A stretch of DNA of 64,000 nucleotides. Source: Flammeovirga pectinis. GTDB taxonomy: Bacteria; Bacteroidota; Bacteroidia; Cytophagales; Flammeovirgaceae. The position numbers and the translations under genes are program-made. The stretch covers positions 3,224,001 through 3,288,000 of the forward strand of contig NZ_CP034562.1 of assembly GCF_003970675.1 (NCBI RefSeq), read 5' to 3'. This document shows positions 1 through 10,724 of the stretch, in pieces (the stretch's first letter is position 1; each line of letters begins with the position of its first letter). The notes beneath the pieces are model-generated. The model was not told the DNA's origin. It worked only from the letters and a program-made list of their open reading frames with translations, and made no database searches.

Positions 1-1526
1 GCCATTTCTTTAGTTGTAAAATCTAATTTTATTAAAGCACATATTCTTAAATCATAGGGTTTTAGATTAGGATATTGAGAACACAGAACTTTATAAAATT
101 CTTTATTTACAGCATTAAAACGAGTTTCAAAAGCTAACCAACTTTGGTCTTTATTTAAATCAATTTCTTTAATTAACCTTTTAATATCTATCAACTTATT
201 TTCTTGATATAAAAAGGTTAATTTATCTTTTATAGACACAAGTAATTCATCTTTAGCTACTAACTGTAATGTCGATCCTGTTAATTCTTTATTCTTAACA
301 GCCATTATTTCTGTATTACTTTTCACCTCTAAAATACGTTGTTGTTGTAATAATAAACGCTCTGCTTTGTGCTTATTCCTAATTGTTCTTGCCCATACCA
401 TAGCAATTATGACTATTAATAATATGGAGGTAATTAGAAGAATCGTTTTTAAAAACCAGATTTTTTCATCTTGTTTAAGTTGATGTAAAGTTTGTTTTAA
501 TTGTAGCGTTTTTTGTTCTTCTTGTACTTTTCTGTATTTATCTTTTATCTCAAATAAAAACTGATTTTTAGTGCTTTTACTACTATACAAATGCTCTTCT
601 AAAGTAAGAGCGTAAAATAAATAAGAAGTAGCATTACTTTGTTGTTTTAAAGCTGTGGAATTAGAAGATAGTTTTTTATAAATATCAGGAATAAAATTTA
701 AATGTTTTCTGTAACTTTTTGCTGCTTTTATTGCTAACAAATAATAAGAAGTGCTCCTTTTAAATTGTTGCATTCCTTTATATAAATCGCCTAATAAAGA
801 ATAATACACAACTGTGTAAGCTGGAGTAGTAGATTTTATTTCATCTTCTAAAGGCAATAATATATATTCTGCTCTTTTATATTTCCTTTCTAGAATATTC
901 AAATAGCCTTCTTCTGCATCTATAAAGAGTACATTTTTTTTCTGAAAAAAAGCTAATTTTCTACTTTTTTCTAAATAAGATCTTGCCGCTTTTACATTGT
1001 TTTCATAACGGTAATGTACTGCAATCTGAAAATAGTTTGATCTTAGGCCTTGTATATACTTCTTATTTTTATTTACTAATTCTTGATGAATAACCAATGC
1101 CTTCATATAATATATTAAGGCATCTTCTCTCCTTTCGTACAAACTATATAAAATACCTAAACCAATATAACTTCTGGCAGTAGCTTCTCTTTCATGTATC
1201 TGGTCTGCTAATAATAATGCATCCCAATAATAAGAGTACGCTTTCTCATAATTTACCTGATTACAATACACCCCTCCCAATTTATTAAAGGCATTTACGA
1301 TCCCTAAAGTATCATTATTTCTGAGGCTTTCTGCTGCAATTTTTTCTTGATTTATTATCAACTCATTTAGTTCTAAATCTTTCGATTTATTAAAAATAAG
1401 ACTCCATTCATTATTTATTTCAGAAAGTAAAACAGTTGTGTTCTGTGCTTCTGAATTTGTAAATAAAAAGAATATCAAAAAAATGACTGAAGCTAATTTA
1501 AAAATCACTTTGTCTATAGTCGTCAT
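1..1526 (-). CDS. TPR-repeat transmembrane LuxR-type regulator (partial, C-terminus cut by window edge)
   Basis: The reverse strand is open from the ATG at 1526 to the window edge (508 codons seen). The protein starts with a signal-like hydrophobic stretch ending in SEAQ, followed by about 300 residues of helical TPR-type repeats. A single membrane segment lies near residues 353-375 (WFLKTILLITSILLIVIIAM), then a coiled coil rich in Gln/Glu/Lys. The last visible residues, KPYDLRICALIKLDFTTKEMA, look like the first helices of a LuxR/GerE-type helix-turn-helix. Bacteroidota commonly have such one-protein regulators with periplasmic TPR, membrane helix and cytoplasmic HTH. It is divergent from the haem/DUF1501 cluster at 1710 across 183 bp, so it could regulate that cluster; this is inference. 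The signal sensed cannot be told from sequence. Confidence 0.8.
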   Translation of the reverse strand, partial: MTTIDKVIFKLASVIFLIFFLFTNSEAQNTTVLLSEINNEWSLIFNKSKDLELNELIINQEKIAAESLRNNDTLGIVNAFNKLGGVYCNQVNYEKAYSYYWDALLLADQIHEREATARSYIGLGILYSLYERREDALIYYMKALVIHQELVNKNKKYIQGLRSNYFQIAVHYRYENNVKAARSYLEKSRKLAFFQKKNVLFIDAEEGYLNILERKYKRAEYILLPLEDEIKSTTPAYTVVYYSLLGDLYKGMQQFKRSTSYYLLAIKAAKSYRKHLNFIPDIYKKLSSNSTALKQQSNATSYLFYALTLEEHLYSSKSTKNQFLFEIKDKYRKVQEEQKTLQLKQTLHQLKQDEKIWFLKTILLITSILLIVIIAMVWARTIRNKHKAERLLLQQQRILEVKSNTEIMAVKNKELTGSTLQLVAKDELLVSIKDKLTFLYQENKLIDIKRLIKEIDLNKDQSWLAFETRFNAVNKEFYKVLCSQYPNLKPYDLRICALIKLDFTTKEM

Positions 1527-1709
1527 AATAAAAAAGTTTGCTTTACCCCTTAAATATGAGAAAATTAAGAGGTTTGTACAGTAAATTTTCACTAAAAACA
1601 TTCTCCTGTCTATATCTAGTCTATATACAACTTACAGAAGTAACATATTTTATACACCATATTTGAGATATCCAAACAAAAAAATCTCATCGGTTAACTT
1701 ACTTTTTAA

Positions 1710-4700
1710 ATGAATATAGACTATAAAATAAACTCTTGTTTACTTCTACTCTTATGCTTGTTATTTTCTTGTAAAGTAGACATGCCACAAGATGTAGCCT
1801 TGGCTTACGAACAGCTTCCTGAGGAACTAAATTTTAATACTGATATAAAGCCAATCTTATCAGATAAATGTTTTGCTTGCCATGGACCAGATAAAGGTAA
1901 AATATTGGGAGGTTTACAATTACACACTCCTTCTACTGCTTACCAAGAATTATCAGAGTCGCCAGGCAAGTATGCTATTATTCCGGGTAATGTTGTGGCC
2001 AGCGAAATTTATCATCGTATTCTATCAGACGATCCAGAAGTAGTTATGCCTACTCCAAATTTTAACTTAACGTTATCTCCTAAAGAAAAAGCTACTCTTA
2101 TCAAATGGATAGAAGAAGGAGCTGAATACCAACCTCACTGGGCATTTATGCCAATAGCTAAACAAGACGTTCCTGATATTGAAAATGATGAAAAAATCTA
2201 TAACGAAATAGATAACTTTATTATTGCTCGGTTAGAACGAGAAGAACTATCTCCTAGTCCAGAAGCCAATAAAGAACTATTGTTAAGAAGAGTTTCTTTA
2301 GACTTAACAGGGTTACCACCAACTATAGCAGAAATTAATGCTTTTAAACTTGATTTAAGTAAAGGTGCTTACAAAAAGCAAGTAGAGCGTTTACTCGCTT
2401 CTCCTCATTATGGAGAAAAGATGGCTTCGGATTGGTTAGATCTTGCTCGTTTTGCAGATACACACGGCTACCAAGCAGATAGAGCTAGAGACATGAGCCC
2501 ATGGAGAGATTGGGTTATTAATGCGTTTAATACCAATAAACCATACGATCAATTTGTAACGGAACAACTTGCTGGAGATTTAATAGAAAGCCCAACTAGA
2601 GAACAAAAAATTGCTACTGCTTTTAACCGTTTACACCCTCAGAATATGGAAGGAGGTATTGTAGACGAAGAGTTTAGAGTAGAATATGTAGCAGATAGAG
2701 CTTCTGTGGTTGGGCAAGGTGTAATGGGGTTAACTTTTGCCTGTGCAAGGTGTCATGACCATAAATATGATCCTATCTCTCAGAAGAATTTTTATGAGTT
2801 GTATAGCTTTTTTAATAATGTAAATGAAACAGGACAAATTTCATGGGACCCTTCTGATATGCCTGTTCCAAATATGTTATTACCAACAGTAGAACAAGAA
2901 CAAAAAATCAACTTTCTAAAAGAATCCATTAACCAGACAATAACTAAAAAAGAAGATCATATAATACGTGAGGAAAGTACAATGGAAGAGTGGATTACTA
3001 ATAATGAATATCAAAAAATTAGTTTATCTGCTTATAAAAAAGGAAAAGTAGCTCACTTTAATTTAGATAATCACCTTACTAATTCAATAAGAAAAGGTTA
3101 CGGTAAAATGGATAGACAATTTAGTCCAAAAGAAACCCCTCACTTTACAGCTGGTAAAAAAGGATACGGTTTATTAATGGACGGAGATGCATGGCTAGAT
3201 CTTAAACCTGTGGGTACTTATAAAAGAAGCGATTCATTTACAATTGGCTTATGGGTAAATATACCAAAAGAATTAAAAGAAGGTGTCATTTTTCATAAAA
3301 ATAAAGGTTATCGTTTACATAGTTTAAAAGGATATCACCTCTATTTAGTTGATAATAAATTAGAAATTGTAATGGCACATACTTGGCCAGAAAATGCAAT
3401 TATAAGAAGGTCTACAATCAAAATACCTAAAGAAAAATGGACACATTTAGCAATGACATACGATGGTTCTAGTAAGGCAAAAGGAATACAACTTTACATG
3501 GATGGAGTACCAATACAATTAATTACAGAGAAAGATAATTTATACAAAGAAATAATTTTTAATAACTACGAAGACATTATCTACAGTAAAGCGATTGAAC
3601 CCGGTTTAAAAATTGGAGGCCGATGGAGAGGATTAGGTATAAAGAATGCTAAAATTGATGACATAGCTGTATATAGCAGAGAATTAACGGCTCTTGAAAT
3701 AATGGAATGGGCAACTCCAAAAGCGGCAAGTAAACTATTAAGAACAAATAATGAGGTACTTTCTACTACTCAGAAAAATGTTTTAACTGCACACTATTTT
3801 TCACAATTATCACCTGATTATAAAGAGATAACAGTTACGCTAGCAGAAGAACAAAAGCAGCTTTCACTTGCTATGGAAGATGTACAACAAATGATGGTTA
3901 TGAAAGAAATGGATACATTACGTCAGGCATTTGTTCTTAAACGCGGGCAATATGATGCTCATGGAGATTCTGTTTTTCCAAACACACCAGAATTTCTTCC
4001 TCCATTTTCAAAAGAGTTCCCAAAAAACCGCCTTGGGTTAGCAAAATGGTTGATGATGGATGAACACCCTCTTACAGCACGAGTAGCTGTAAACCGTTAT
4101 TGGCAAATTTACTTTGGTAGAGGTATTGTAAATACCACCGAAGATTTTGGTAACCAAGGAGAGTTACCAAGCCATAGTAAATTGTTGGATTGGCTAGCCT
4201 TATCATTTATTGAAAGTGGATGGAACATAAAAGCTTTACAAAAGAAAATTGTACTCTCGTCAACTTACCGCCAAAGTTCTTATTGTAGTGATAAACTTAG
4301 GAAAAAAGATAAAGAAAATATTTTACTTGCTCGGGGTCCTGCGTTACGATTAACAAGCGAAATGATGCGTGATAATGCACTTGTGGCAAGTAATTTAATT
4401 ACTAAAAAAGTAGGCGGAAAAAGTGTAAAACCATATCAGCCAAAAGGATTGTGGGCAATGAATGCCATGATATACAATCAATCCACAGGAGATGATTTAT
4501 ATAGAAGGTCTATTTATACATTCTGGAAACGAACAATACCTAACCCTACTTTACAAACTTTTGATCAGCCAGAAAGAAGTGAATGTTCTGTTAAACGTCA
4601 GAAAACTAATACCCCACTACAAGCTTTAGTTGTTTTAAATGATCCTACTTATGTGGAGGCCTCAAGAAAAATTGGTGAACAAATTACTAAATCACCTTCT

Positions 4701-4952
4701 CTTTCTGAAGGAATAAAACTAGCATACATGGCGCTTACAGGTAAAGAAATCACGCCTAATGAATTAAAAATTCTAATAGCCCTACAACAAAAGCAATATC
4801 AAAAATTTAAAGAGAATAAAGACAAAGCAAAAGGGTGGTTAACAGTAGGTGAATACCGTGTTGACAAATCTCTTGATACTAGCTATGTAGCTGCAAATAC
4901 AATTGTAGCAAGTGTTATTATGAACTCTGATGCTACAATTACTAAACGATAA
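1710..4952 (+). CDS. Haem-binding DUF1549/LamG/DUF1553 lipoprotein (planctomycete-type)
   Basis: A 1080-residue lipoprotein (lipobox LLFSC, Cys21). An N-terminal planctomycete-type cytochrome c segment carries a CFACH haem site at residues 54-58 followed by [15 protein letters not shown]1549 domain follows with a second [11 protein letters not shown] motif (Cys345, Cys348, His349). A LamG/concanavalin-like insert lies at about 450-690 (LNLDxxxxD-type start, [13 protein letters not shown] end), then a DUF1553 domain with the typical [17 protein letters not shown] and [13 protein letters not shown] motifs. This order is standard for the family, which is abundant in Planctomycetes and present in marine Bacteroidota; its biochemical role is not established. 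The two CxxCH motifs argue for a periplasmic redox function. It is first in a same-strand cluster with the DUF1501, beta-propeller and DUF2231-haem genes (gaps 20, 18 and 32 bp). Confidence 0.88.
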   Translation: MNIDYKINSCLLLLLCLLFSCKVDMPQDVALAYEQLPEELNFNTDIKPILSDKCFACHGPDKGKILGGLQLHTPSTAYQELSESPGKYAIIPGNVVASEIYHRILSDDPEVVMPTPNFNLTLSPKEKATLIKWIEEGAEYQPHWAFMPIAKQDVPDIENDEKIYNEIDNFIIARLEREELSPSPEANKELLLRRVSLDLTGLPPTIAEINAFKLDLSKGAYKKQVERLLASPHYGEKMASDWLDLARFADTHGYQADRARDMSPWRDWVINAFNTNKPYDQFVTEQLAGDLIESPTREQKIATAFNRLHPQNMEGGIVDEEFRVEYVADRASVVGQGVMGLTFACARCHDHKYDPISQKNFYELYSFFNNVNETGQISWDPSDMPVPNMLLPTVEQEQKINFLKESINQTITKKEDHIIREESTMEEWITNNEYQKISLSAYKKGKVAHFNLDNHLTNSIRKGYGKMDRQFSPKETPHFTAGKKGYGLLMDGDAWLDLKPVGTYKRSDSFTIGLWVNIPKELKEGVIFHKNKGYRLHSLKGYHLYLVDNKLEIVMAHTWPENAIIRRSTIKIPKEKWTHLAMTYDGSSKAKGIQLYMDGVPIQLITEKDNLYKEIIFNNYEDIIYSKAIEPGLKIGGRWRGLGIKNAKIDDIAVYSRELTALEIMEWATPKAASKLLRTNNEVLSTTQKNVLTAHYFSQLSPDYKEITVTLAEEQKQLSLAMEDVQQMMVMKEMDTLRQAFVLKRGQYDAHGDSVFPNTPEFLPPFSKEFPKNRLGLAKWLMMDEHPLTARVAVNRYWQIYFGRGIVNTTEDFGNQGELPSHSKLLDWLALSFIESGWNIKALQKKIVLSSTYRQSSYCSDKLRKKDKENILLARGPALRLTSEMMRDNALVASNLITKKVGGKSVKPYQPKGLWAMNAMIYNQSTGDDLYRRSIYTFWKRTIPNPTLQTFDQPERSECSVKRQKTNTPLQALVVLNDPTYVEASRKIGEQITKSPSLSEGIKLAYMALTGKEITPNELKILIALQQKQYQKFKENKDKAKGWLTVGEYRVDKSLDTSYVAANTIVASVIMNSDATITKR

Positions 4953-4972
4953 ACACATTTAATTCAATACTC

Positions 4973-6463
4973 ATGGGACATCACGATAGATTACGATCAA
5001 ACGATAGAAATTTACAGAAAGAAGAGGTAAAAATGGACCGTCGACACTTTCTTACCAAAGCTTCTTTAGGGTTAGGTGCCGCTGCTCTTGGTTCTTTATT
5101 AAGTACTGAAAGCATTTTTGGAAAAAGTAAACCTTCTAGTGATATTTTAGGAGATGGTACTCCACAATTACCTCACTTTATGCCAAAAGCAAAACGGGTA
5201 GTCTATTTATTTCAGAGCGGAGGTCCTTCTCAATTCGAAACTTTTGATTACAAACCTAAGCTTACAGATATGTTTGGGCAAGACTTACCTGCCTCTGTAA
5301 GAGGAAAACAAAGATTAACAGCTATGAGTGCTTCTCAGTCTTCATTACCTATTGCTCCTTCAATTTATAAGTTCGATCAATATGGCGAGTCAAGGGCTTG
5401 GGTTAGTGAACTAATGCCACATACAGCCAAAATGGTAGACGATATGTGTTTTATCAAATCAATGTATACGGAGCAAATTAACCACGATCCTGCTATTACT
5501 TTTTTTCAAACAGGACATCAACTTCCAGGTAGACCATCTATAGGTTCTTGGTTAAGTTATGGGTTGGGTTCAGACAATAAGAATTTGCCAAATTTTATTG
5601 TTCTAGTATCTAAAAATAGTGGTGGACAACCTCTATATTCTCGTCTTTGGGGAAATGGCTTTTTACCTACCGAACATCAAGGAGTTCAGTTTAGATCTGG
5701 TAAAGACCCGGTTCTATTTTTAAATAATCCAGAAAATTATGATGGTGACGATAGGGCTGAAATGCTTGATTATCTAAAAGATTTAAATGAAGTACAAAAT
5801 ACAGCATACGGAGACCCCGAAGTAAATGCTAGAATCTCACAATATGAAATGGCATACAGAATGCAAACCTCTGTACCTGAAGTAACAGATATGTCGGATG
5901 AGCCCGATGACGTTTTTGAAATGTATGGAGAAGATGCAAGAGAGCCCGGAACATATGCTGCCAATTGTTTAATGGCAAGACGCTTATTAGAAAAAGATGT
6001 GAAATTTATTCAGCTATATCATAAAGGTTGGGATCAACATGTACATCTTCCAAGTGGAATTAAAAGCCAGTGTCAAAATACAGATCAAGCTACTGCTGCA
6101 CTTTTAAAAGATTTAAAACAACGTGGTTTATTAGAAGATACGTTAGTGATATGGGGTGGTGAATTTGGGCGAACAGTCTATTCTCAAGGTAAATTAACAG
6201 CCAATAATTATGGTAGAGACCACCATCCAAGGTGTTTTACTATGTGGATGGCTGGCGCAGGTGTAAAACCCGGATTTACCTATGGAGAAACTGACGATTT
6301 TAGCTACAATATTGTAAAAGATCCTGTTCATGTTCACGATTTTCATGCTACACTAATGCACCTTACGGGAGTGGATCATGAGAAACTAACATTTAAACAT
6401 CAAGGAAGAAGATTTAGATTAACAGATGTACATGGTAAGGTTATAAAAGACATTCTTACCTAA
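4973..6463 (+). CDS. DUF1501 family protein, exported
   Basis: 496 residues with the DUF1501 signature: [47 protein letters not shown], and a C-terminal WGGEFGRT ... GRDHHP ... [16 protein letters not shown]1501 is distantly related to alkaline phosphatase/sulfatase folds and is nearly always next to a DUF1549/DUF1553 gene, as here (20 bp downstream). The [19 protein letters not shown] segment near residue 23 resembles a Tat signal peptide; an internal Met at residue 21 (MDRRHF) is an alternative start, although the preceding [13 protein letters not shown] stretch is a recurrent N-terminus in this family. Substrate unknown. Confidence 0.88.
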   Translation: MGHHDRLRSNDRNLQKEEVKMDRRHFLTKASLGLGAAALGSLLSTESIFGKSKPSSDILGDGTPQLPHFMPKAKRVVYLFQSGGPSQFETFDYKPKLTDMFGQDLPASVRGKQRLTAMSASQSSLPIAPSIYKFDQYGESRAWVSELMPHTAKMVDDMCFIKSMYTEQINHDPAITFFQTGHQLPGRPSIGSWLSYGLGSDNKNLPNFIVLVSKNSGGQPLYSRLWGNGFLPTEHQGVQFRSGKDPVLFLNNPENYDGDDRAEMLDYLKDLNEVQNTAYGDPEVNARISQYEMAYRMQTSVPEVTDMSDEPDDVFEMYGEDAREPGTYAANCLMARRLLEKDVKFIQLYHKGWDQHVHLPSGIKSQCQNTDQATAALLKDLKQRGLLEDTLVIWGGEFGRTVYSQGKLTANNYGRDHHPRCFTMWMAGAGVKPGFTYGETDDFSYNIVKDPVHVHDFHATLMHLTGVDHEKLTFKHQGRRFRLTDVHGKVIKDILT

Positions 6464-6481
6464 AACCAGAAACTATCAATA

Positions 6482-7591
6482 ATGAATACAAGAAGGAACT
6501 TTATAAAAAATACCGTCAAGGTAATTGGTGCTTCAGCTATTATACCCACTTTTAGTTTTAATGCCATCAGGAGTAAAAAAGCAAAAAAAGAAGTGATACT
6601 TGGACATGGAAATTATCAATATAAACTAAATAGAGATTGGGCAAAAATAAGCACTGTTAGAAACCCTATACTCAACTGCCATGAAATGGTAATGGATAGA
6701 AAAGGAAGGTTAATAATGATAGGAGATCATACAGATAACAACATTATGATTTTTGATAAATCTGGCAAATTATTAGACTACTGGGGCACTGCTTATCCAG
6801 GTGGACATGGATTGACCCTTTCTAAAGAAGGAGAAGAAGATTTTCTATTTTTAACGGACTCGGGATGGTTTATTGACAAAACAGGAAAATGGATTAAGCA
6901 CAACGGTAGAGTAACAAAAACCACAACAGATGGACGCGTAATTTTTGATATTGGACACCCACAAACTATTGGACTCTATAAAGAAGGCGAAAGTTTCTGT
7001 CCTACTGAAGTAGCCGTAGGACCAAATGGAGATATTTATGTTGCTGATGGTTATGGGCAGGATTACATTATCCAATATTCTGCTAAAGGAGAATATATAC
7101 GTCATTGGGGTGGACATGAAAATAGCAATAAAAACTACAATTTAAATAATGCACATGGGGTTGCTATTGATTATAGAGATAAAAGCAACCCTGTAGTTGT
7201 CTGTACATCTAGAAACGATAACGCATTTAAGTTTTTCACTTTAGACGGTAAATATATCCGTACATTAATCCTCCCTAATATGTATGTCTGCCGGCCTGTA
7301 TTTGATGACAATAACTTGTATAGTGGCGTTTGTTGGTCGCAACCCAAAGGAGAAAAATTTGATTGGAAAGCTCACACTGGTTTTGTTACTGTTTTAGAGG
7401 GAGACAAAGTAGTTTCTAACCCTGGTGGAACGCCTCCAATTTATAAAGGAAAAGAGCTTCAAAAATCGTATCAGTTAGAAGATAAGCCTATCTATCATGG
7501 TCATGATATTTGCATTGATGAAGACAAAAATCTTTATGTATGCCAATGGAATGCAAATAAAACAGGTCCATTAAAATTAGAACGTGTATAG
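6482..7591 (+). CDS. Six-bladed beta-propeller (NHL-type) exported protein
   Basis: 369 residues. The N-terminus (NTRRNFIKNTVKVIGASAIIPTFSFNAI) is Tat-like with an RRNF motif. The body has NHL/6-bladed-propeller repeats such as VAVGPNGDIYVADGYG and GVAIDYRD, resembling the lyase-type propeller of peptidyl-alpha-hydroxyglycine alpha-amidating lyase. It lies 18 bp after the DUF1501 gene in the same orientation and ends 32 bp before the DUF2231 gene, so it is probably co-transcribed. Both it and the DUF1501 protein appear to use twin-arginine-like export, which would fit cofactor- or metal-containing periplasmic partners. No specific enzymatic activity is claimed. Confidence 0.8.
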   Translation: MNTRRNFIKNTVKVIGASAIIPTFSFNAIRSKKAKKEVILGHGNYQYKLNRDWAKISTVRNPILNCHEMVMDRKGRLIMIGDHTDNNIMIFDKSGKLLDYWGTAYPGGHGLTLSKEGEEDFLFLTDSGWFIDKTGKWIKHNGRVTKTTTDGRVIFDIGHPQTIGLYKEGESFCPTEVAVGPNGDIYVADGYGQDYIIQYSAKGEYIRHWGGHENSNKNYNLNNAHGVAIDYRDKSNPVVVCTSRNDNAFKFFTLDGKYIRTLILPNMYVCRPVFDDNNLYSGVCWSQPKGEKFDWKAHTGFVTVLEGDKVVSNPGGTPPIYKGKELQKSYQLEDKPIYHGHDICIDEDKNLYVCQWNANKTGPLKLERV

Positions 7592-7623
7592 TTTGTTTTA
7601 TCAATTTGATTAAAAAAATTAGT

Positions 7624-8979
7624 ATGGAAAATTCTAATATAATACTCTTCTTTGGTCGGTTTCATCCGTTAATTGTTCACTTACCAATTGGCTTTTTAGT
7701 AATAGCAATTTGTTTTGAAATAGCAGATAGATTCCGTCTTGTAAAAGGGCTAAAACCTGCTGTATCTTTTGCATTATTAATAGGTACATTATCTGCAATT
7801 ACAGCAACCATTATTGGTTTCATGTTAGCTACTAGTGGAGACTATAATGCGGAAATGCTTGCTATACATAAATGGGCTGGTATTGCTACAACTGTAATTT
7901 CTGGAGCTGCTTACTTAATAAGCGTCGACTACCTAAAAATACCTAACTATAAGGTATACAGAATTGTTCTTTTTGCCATAATTATAGGGTTAAGTATTAC
8001 AGGACATATGGGAGGAAACATGACGCACGGATCAGATTACCTTACCTATTACATGCCATTTAAACCTAAAGTAATAGATCTAATGGTACGACCACAATTA
8101 ACAAGTTTGGAGAATGCCCAAGTATTCGGAGACCTTGTTCATCCCATTATAAGCACCAAATGTAAAAGTTGTCATAATGATGAAAAAAAGAAAGGTCTAT
8201 TATCATTTAGTAGTATTGAAAGCTATCTAAAAGGTGGCAAAAGTGGTAACTTACTAGTTGCAGGTAATCCATTAAAAAGTGATTTATTCCATAGAATAAC
8301 TCTTAATGAACACGATAATGATGTAATGCCTCCAAAAGGAAAAACACCACTTACACCTCAAGAAATTTCAATTTTAAAATTTTGGATAGCCAATGCAAAT
8401 TCAAGTTTTGATACACTTTTAAGTGATATGGAAGTAACCGAAGATGTACTTCTTGCTGCTCAAAATGTTTCGGGATTATATAAGGAGAAAAAAGTTAAGT
8501 TAGCCAATATCGAGCTCCAAGTGATTGATTCTTTACGCAATTATGGTTTTGAAATCAGAGAATTGGTAGTTGGCTCAAATAGTTATGATGTAAGCTTACA
8601 GGCTTCCTCTTTTAATCAAAAACACATAAATCGCTACTTAAAAAAGTTAGTTGTAATTAAAAACAATGTTCTTTGGCTCTCTTTAGAAAACTGTGGTTTA
8701 TCAAATGATAATTTATCATACCTGGGTGGTTTTCATCAATTACAAAAATTAAAAATTGCTAGGAATAAAATTGATGACAACGGAATACATCATCTTAAAG
8801 GCTTAAAGAAATTGGAAAGTATAAATTTATATCAAACTAAGATTACCAAAGTTGGACTTTCTAAACTTTCAGCACTACCAAAATTAAAACGTATCTATAT
8901 TTGGGGTACCCCTATTAATAAAAAAGAAGCCACTTTAGTGGCAAGAACAAATAAAAATTTAAAGATTATCGGTATATAG
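7624..8979 (+). CDS. DUF2231 membrane / c-type haem / leucine-rich-repeat fusion protein
   Basis: 451 residues from the ATG at 7624; an in-frame TTG 18 nt upstream is the only alternative. The first part is a four-helix DUF2231 membrane domain opening with FFGRFHPLIVHLPIGFLVIAI. It is followed by a planctomycete-type cytochrome segment with a CKSCH haem site (Cys180-His184) and the typical VMPPKGKTPLTPQEISILKFWI. The C-terminal 130 residues are leucine-rich repeats (LKGLKKLESINLYQTKITKVGLSKL). It is the last gene of the haem/DUF1501 cluster and probably the membrane anchor and electron-transfer member; that assignment is inference. It is followed by a hairpin terminator shared with the convergent gene. 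Confidence 0.85.
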   Translation: MENSNIILFFGRFHPLIVHLPIGFLVIAICFEIADRFRLVKGLKPAVSFALLIGTLSAITATIIGFMLATSGDYNAEMLAIHKWAGIATTVISGAAYLISVDYLKIPNYKVYRIVLFAIIIGLSITGHMGGNMTHGSDYLTYYMPFKPKVIDLMVRPQLTSLENAQVFGDLVHPIISTKCKSCHNDEKKKGLLSFSSIESYLKGGKSGNLLVAGNPLKSDLFHRITLNEHDNDVMPPKGKTPLTPQEISILKFWIANANSSFDTLLSDMEVTEDVLLAAQNVSGLYKEKKVKLANIELQVIDSLRNYGFEIRELVVGSNSYDVSLQASSFNQKHINRYLKKLVVIKNNVLWLSLENCGLSNDNLSYLGGFHQLQKLKIARNKIDDNGIHHLKGLKKLESINLYQTKITKVGLSKLSALPKLKRIYIWGTPINKKEATLVARTNKNLKIIGI

Positions 8980-8981
8980 AT

Positions 8982-9019
8982 AAAGAACGATATCAGTTTT
9001 ATTCTGGTATCGCTCTTTA
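8982..9019. terminator. Bidirectional hairpin terminator
   Basis: The arms AAAGAACGATATCAG and CTGGTATCGCTCTTT pair with one or two wobbles around a TTTTATT loop. The hairpin lies between the convergent gene ends at 8979 and 9022 and can serve both. Confidence 0.7.
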
Positions 9020-9021
9020 AA

Positions 9022-9627
9022 TTATTTCCCTAAAATACTTTCCTTAAATGTCTTCTTCTGAGAACCATCTGCTCTTAATCCCTTTACCGTATGCGACGAT
9101 TCTTTATTTACATTTACAGACTTACTTTTCCATTGAATACAAACATTGTTTCCGAGTAGTAAATCCCACTCCTGATTGTTATAGACTACCCTCCTATTCT
9201 CATCTACAAAAAGGTAATATTTTGTCTGAGTATCCATGTTTCTTTTATCACTTACAAAAGTAAGATAACGCCCTTCTATATTTTCAAACTTTACCTGCAA
9301 GGTATCTTCACTAATTTGATGTATAAAACCTGTTGCTCCTTTCTTAATTACAAGGCGATCTATAACATCTCCATTCTCAAAAATTATATCGCCAACAGCA
9401 TTTTCTTTTACGGTAGAATCCGTACTCACTAACCTCTTTAAAGAAACCTCTTGAGAAGTATAAAACACCACCTTAGATAAATCTGCTTCCATGTATTTCA
9501 ATTCATTTTGATCGTCTATTGTAAATGCTTCTTTTTTAATAAACAGGCTAGAGACTTTATCTTTAAACTGTGCAGATGCACTAGTTAGAGAAGTTAATAA
9601 TAAAGCGATAGTTAATAACTTTTTCAT
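9022..9627 (-). CDS. Secreted protein of unknown function
   Basis: 201 residues starting with a clear Sec signal peptide (MKKLLTIALLLTSLTSASAQ). The mature part is hydrophilic with short beta-type segments (KYYLFVDENRRVVYNNQEWDLLLGN) and ends with a basic tail. I recognise no catalytic motif. It is monocistronic, convergent with the haem cluster across a shared terminator. Periplasmic or secreted location is inferred only from the signal peptide. Confidence 0.75.
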   Translation of the reverse strand: MKKLLTIALLLTSLTSASAQFKDKVSSLFIKKEAFTIDDQNELKYMEADLSKVVFYTSQEVSLKRLVSTDSTVKENAVGDIIFENGDVIDRLVIKKGATGFIHQISEDTLQVKFENIEGRYLTFVSDKRNMDTQTKYYLFVDENRRVVYNNQEWDLLLGNNVCIQWKSKSVNVNKESSHTVKGLRADGSQKKTFKESILGK

Positions 9628-9968
9628 ATAAAAATGATTCGTTGAGTATTTAAGTTTGATTACTTATCTATGACTTACGTCAAAAATTGAACGATTGATT
9701 AATTATTTTCTAATTTTTAACAACTAGAATTACACTACACATTGTTATGTTTTTCTTTTATTAAATCTTAACGAAAAAACAATTATAATTCTTTTGAGCA
9801 TTAACACTAAACACTCACTAAAAATACATTAACAAACGTTATAAAATGCAATAAATGAAAACCTATTCACTTTTAATTCCGAATACCTAACTAACAGAAT
9901 GCTCTTAACGATCGATCTAACAAAACAGAGCTGCTTAATTATTTCTCAAACTAAAACCCCAAAATGTT
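9628..9968. other. Intergenic region upstream of an IS-disrupted gene
   Basis: 341 bp of AT-rich sequence between divergent genes. It must hold two promoters. I see no strong inverted repeat and no convincing TTTG/TAnnTTTG pair. Confidence 0.5.
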
Positions 9969-10159
9969 ATGTCAACATTAAATCTTAAAGAAGTGGTCAA
10001 CACTTCAACACTAGGAAAATTTGTCTCTTCTGCTACAGAGTTACAATTTGTAATTGATGAATTAAGAGAAACATTCAGAACTTTTGAATACAAAAGTGTA
10101 AGAGATGAAATACAAACCTCTAACCAAATAGAGAGAAGAACGGAGTTAGAAACTAAACC

Positions 10160-10724
10160 ACTCTGCACTGAAAGTGCAGAGGTTTGGGGGTAGGACTGAA
10201 AGTCCTACGCTCACTTCCTCTTATTCCAACATGAAGTTGGAATTATCGTCCATATCGCTCCTATGATGTTCTAAATAGTCGTTGACCATTTCGTCTGTAA
10301 TGTTACCTGTACTCCAAGCGCCGTAACCTCCTGCCCAAAAATGCTTACCCCAATACCTTTTTCCTAAACTAGGATATTCTTGTTGAAGTAACCTTGAAGT
10401 TCGACCTTTCATACGTTTCAAAATATCACTAAGACTTTTAGTCGGAGGGTACTCTATATGGATATGAACATGATCTTTACTTACAACTCCTTTTAGGATC
10501 TCAATACCTTCTGCTTCACAAATTTGAATGAGAAGAGATCTACATCGTTTTTGAATATCTCCTTCTAGAACTTGATAACGATATTTAGTCGCAAAAACTA
10601 TATGGACGGTCAACCTAGTCACTGTATGATGACCTTTTCTATACTCATGTGTCATAATACTCAGAATGTAGTAGATTTTTTCGAAATACTAAAGTTCTGC
10701 ACTGAAAGTGCAGGGTTTTAAACC
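10160..10724. mobile_element. IS200/IS605-family insertion sequence (single tnpA)
   Basis: An element of about 565 bp with subterminal hairpins rather than terminal inverted repeats. An identical 17-nt imperfect palindrome, CTGCACTGAAAGTGCAG, occurs near both ends (10163-10179 and 10697-10713), and a second hairpin TAGGACTGAAAGTCCTA lies at 10191-10207. A single Y1 transposase is encoded on the reverse strand, with no tnpB/IscB gene. Removing the element restores a continuous reading frame across the host gene, which confirms the boundaries to within six bases. Confidence 0.88.
10221..10655 (-). CDS. tnpA: IS200-type Y1 transposase TnpA
   Basis: 144 residues, normal family length. The HUH metal-binding motif is at residues 62-66 (DHVHIHI) and the nucleophilic tyrosine is Tyr127 in VNDYLEHHR. 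The AGGYGAWSTGNIT segment preceding it is typical of IS200 transposases. The enzyme cuts and joins single-stranded DNA at the hairpin ends. All catalytic residues are present and the frame is intact, so it could be active. The 3' end overlaps a small palindrome (TTCCAAC/GTTGGAA) just inside the coding region. Confidence 0.93.
   Translation of the reverse strand: MTHEYRKGHHTVTRLTVHIVFATKYRYQVLEGDIQKRCRSLLIQICEAEGIEILKGVVSKDHVHIHIEYPPTKSLSDILKRMKGRTSRLLQQEYPSLGKRYWGKHFWAGGYGAWSTGNITDEMVNDYLEHHRSDMDDNSNFMLE

Noticed and set aside
1-1526. Interpretation of the left-edge gene as a sensor histidine kinase
   Set aside because: After the membrane helix and coiled coil the visible end reads as the start of a LuxR-type HTH; no H-box or ATPase motif is visible.
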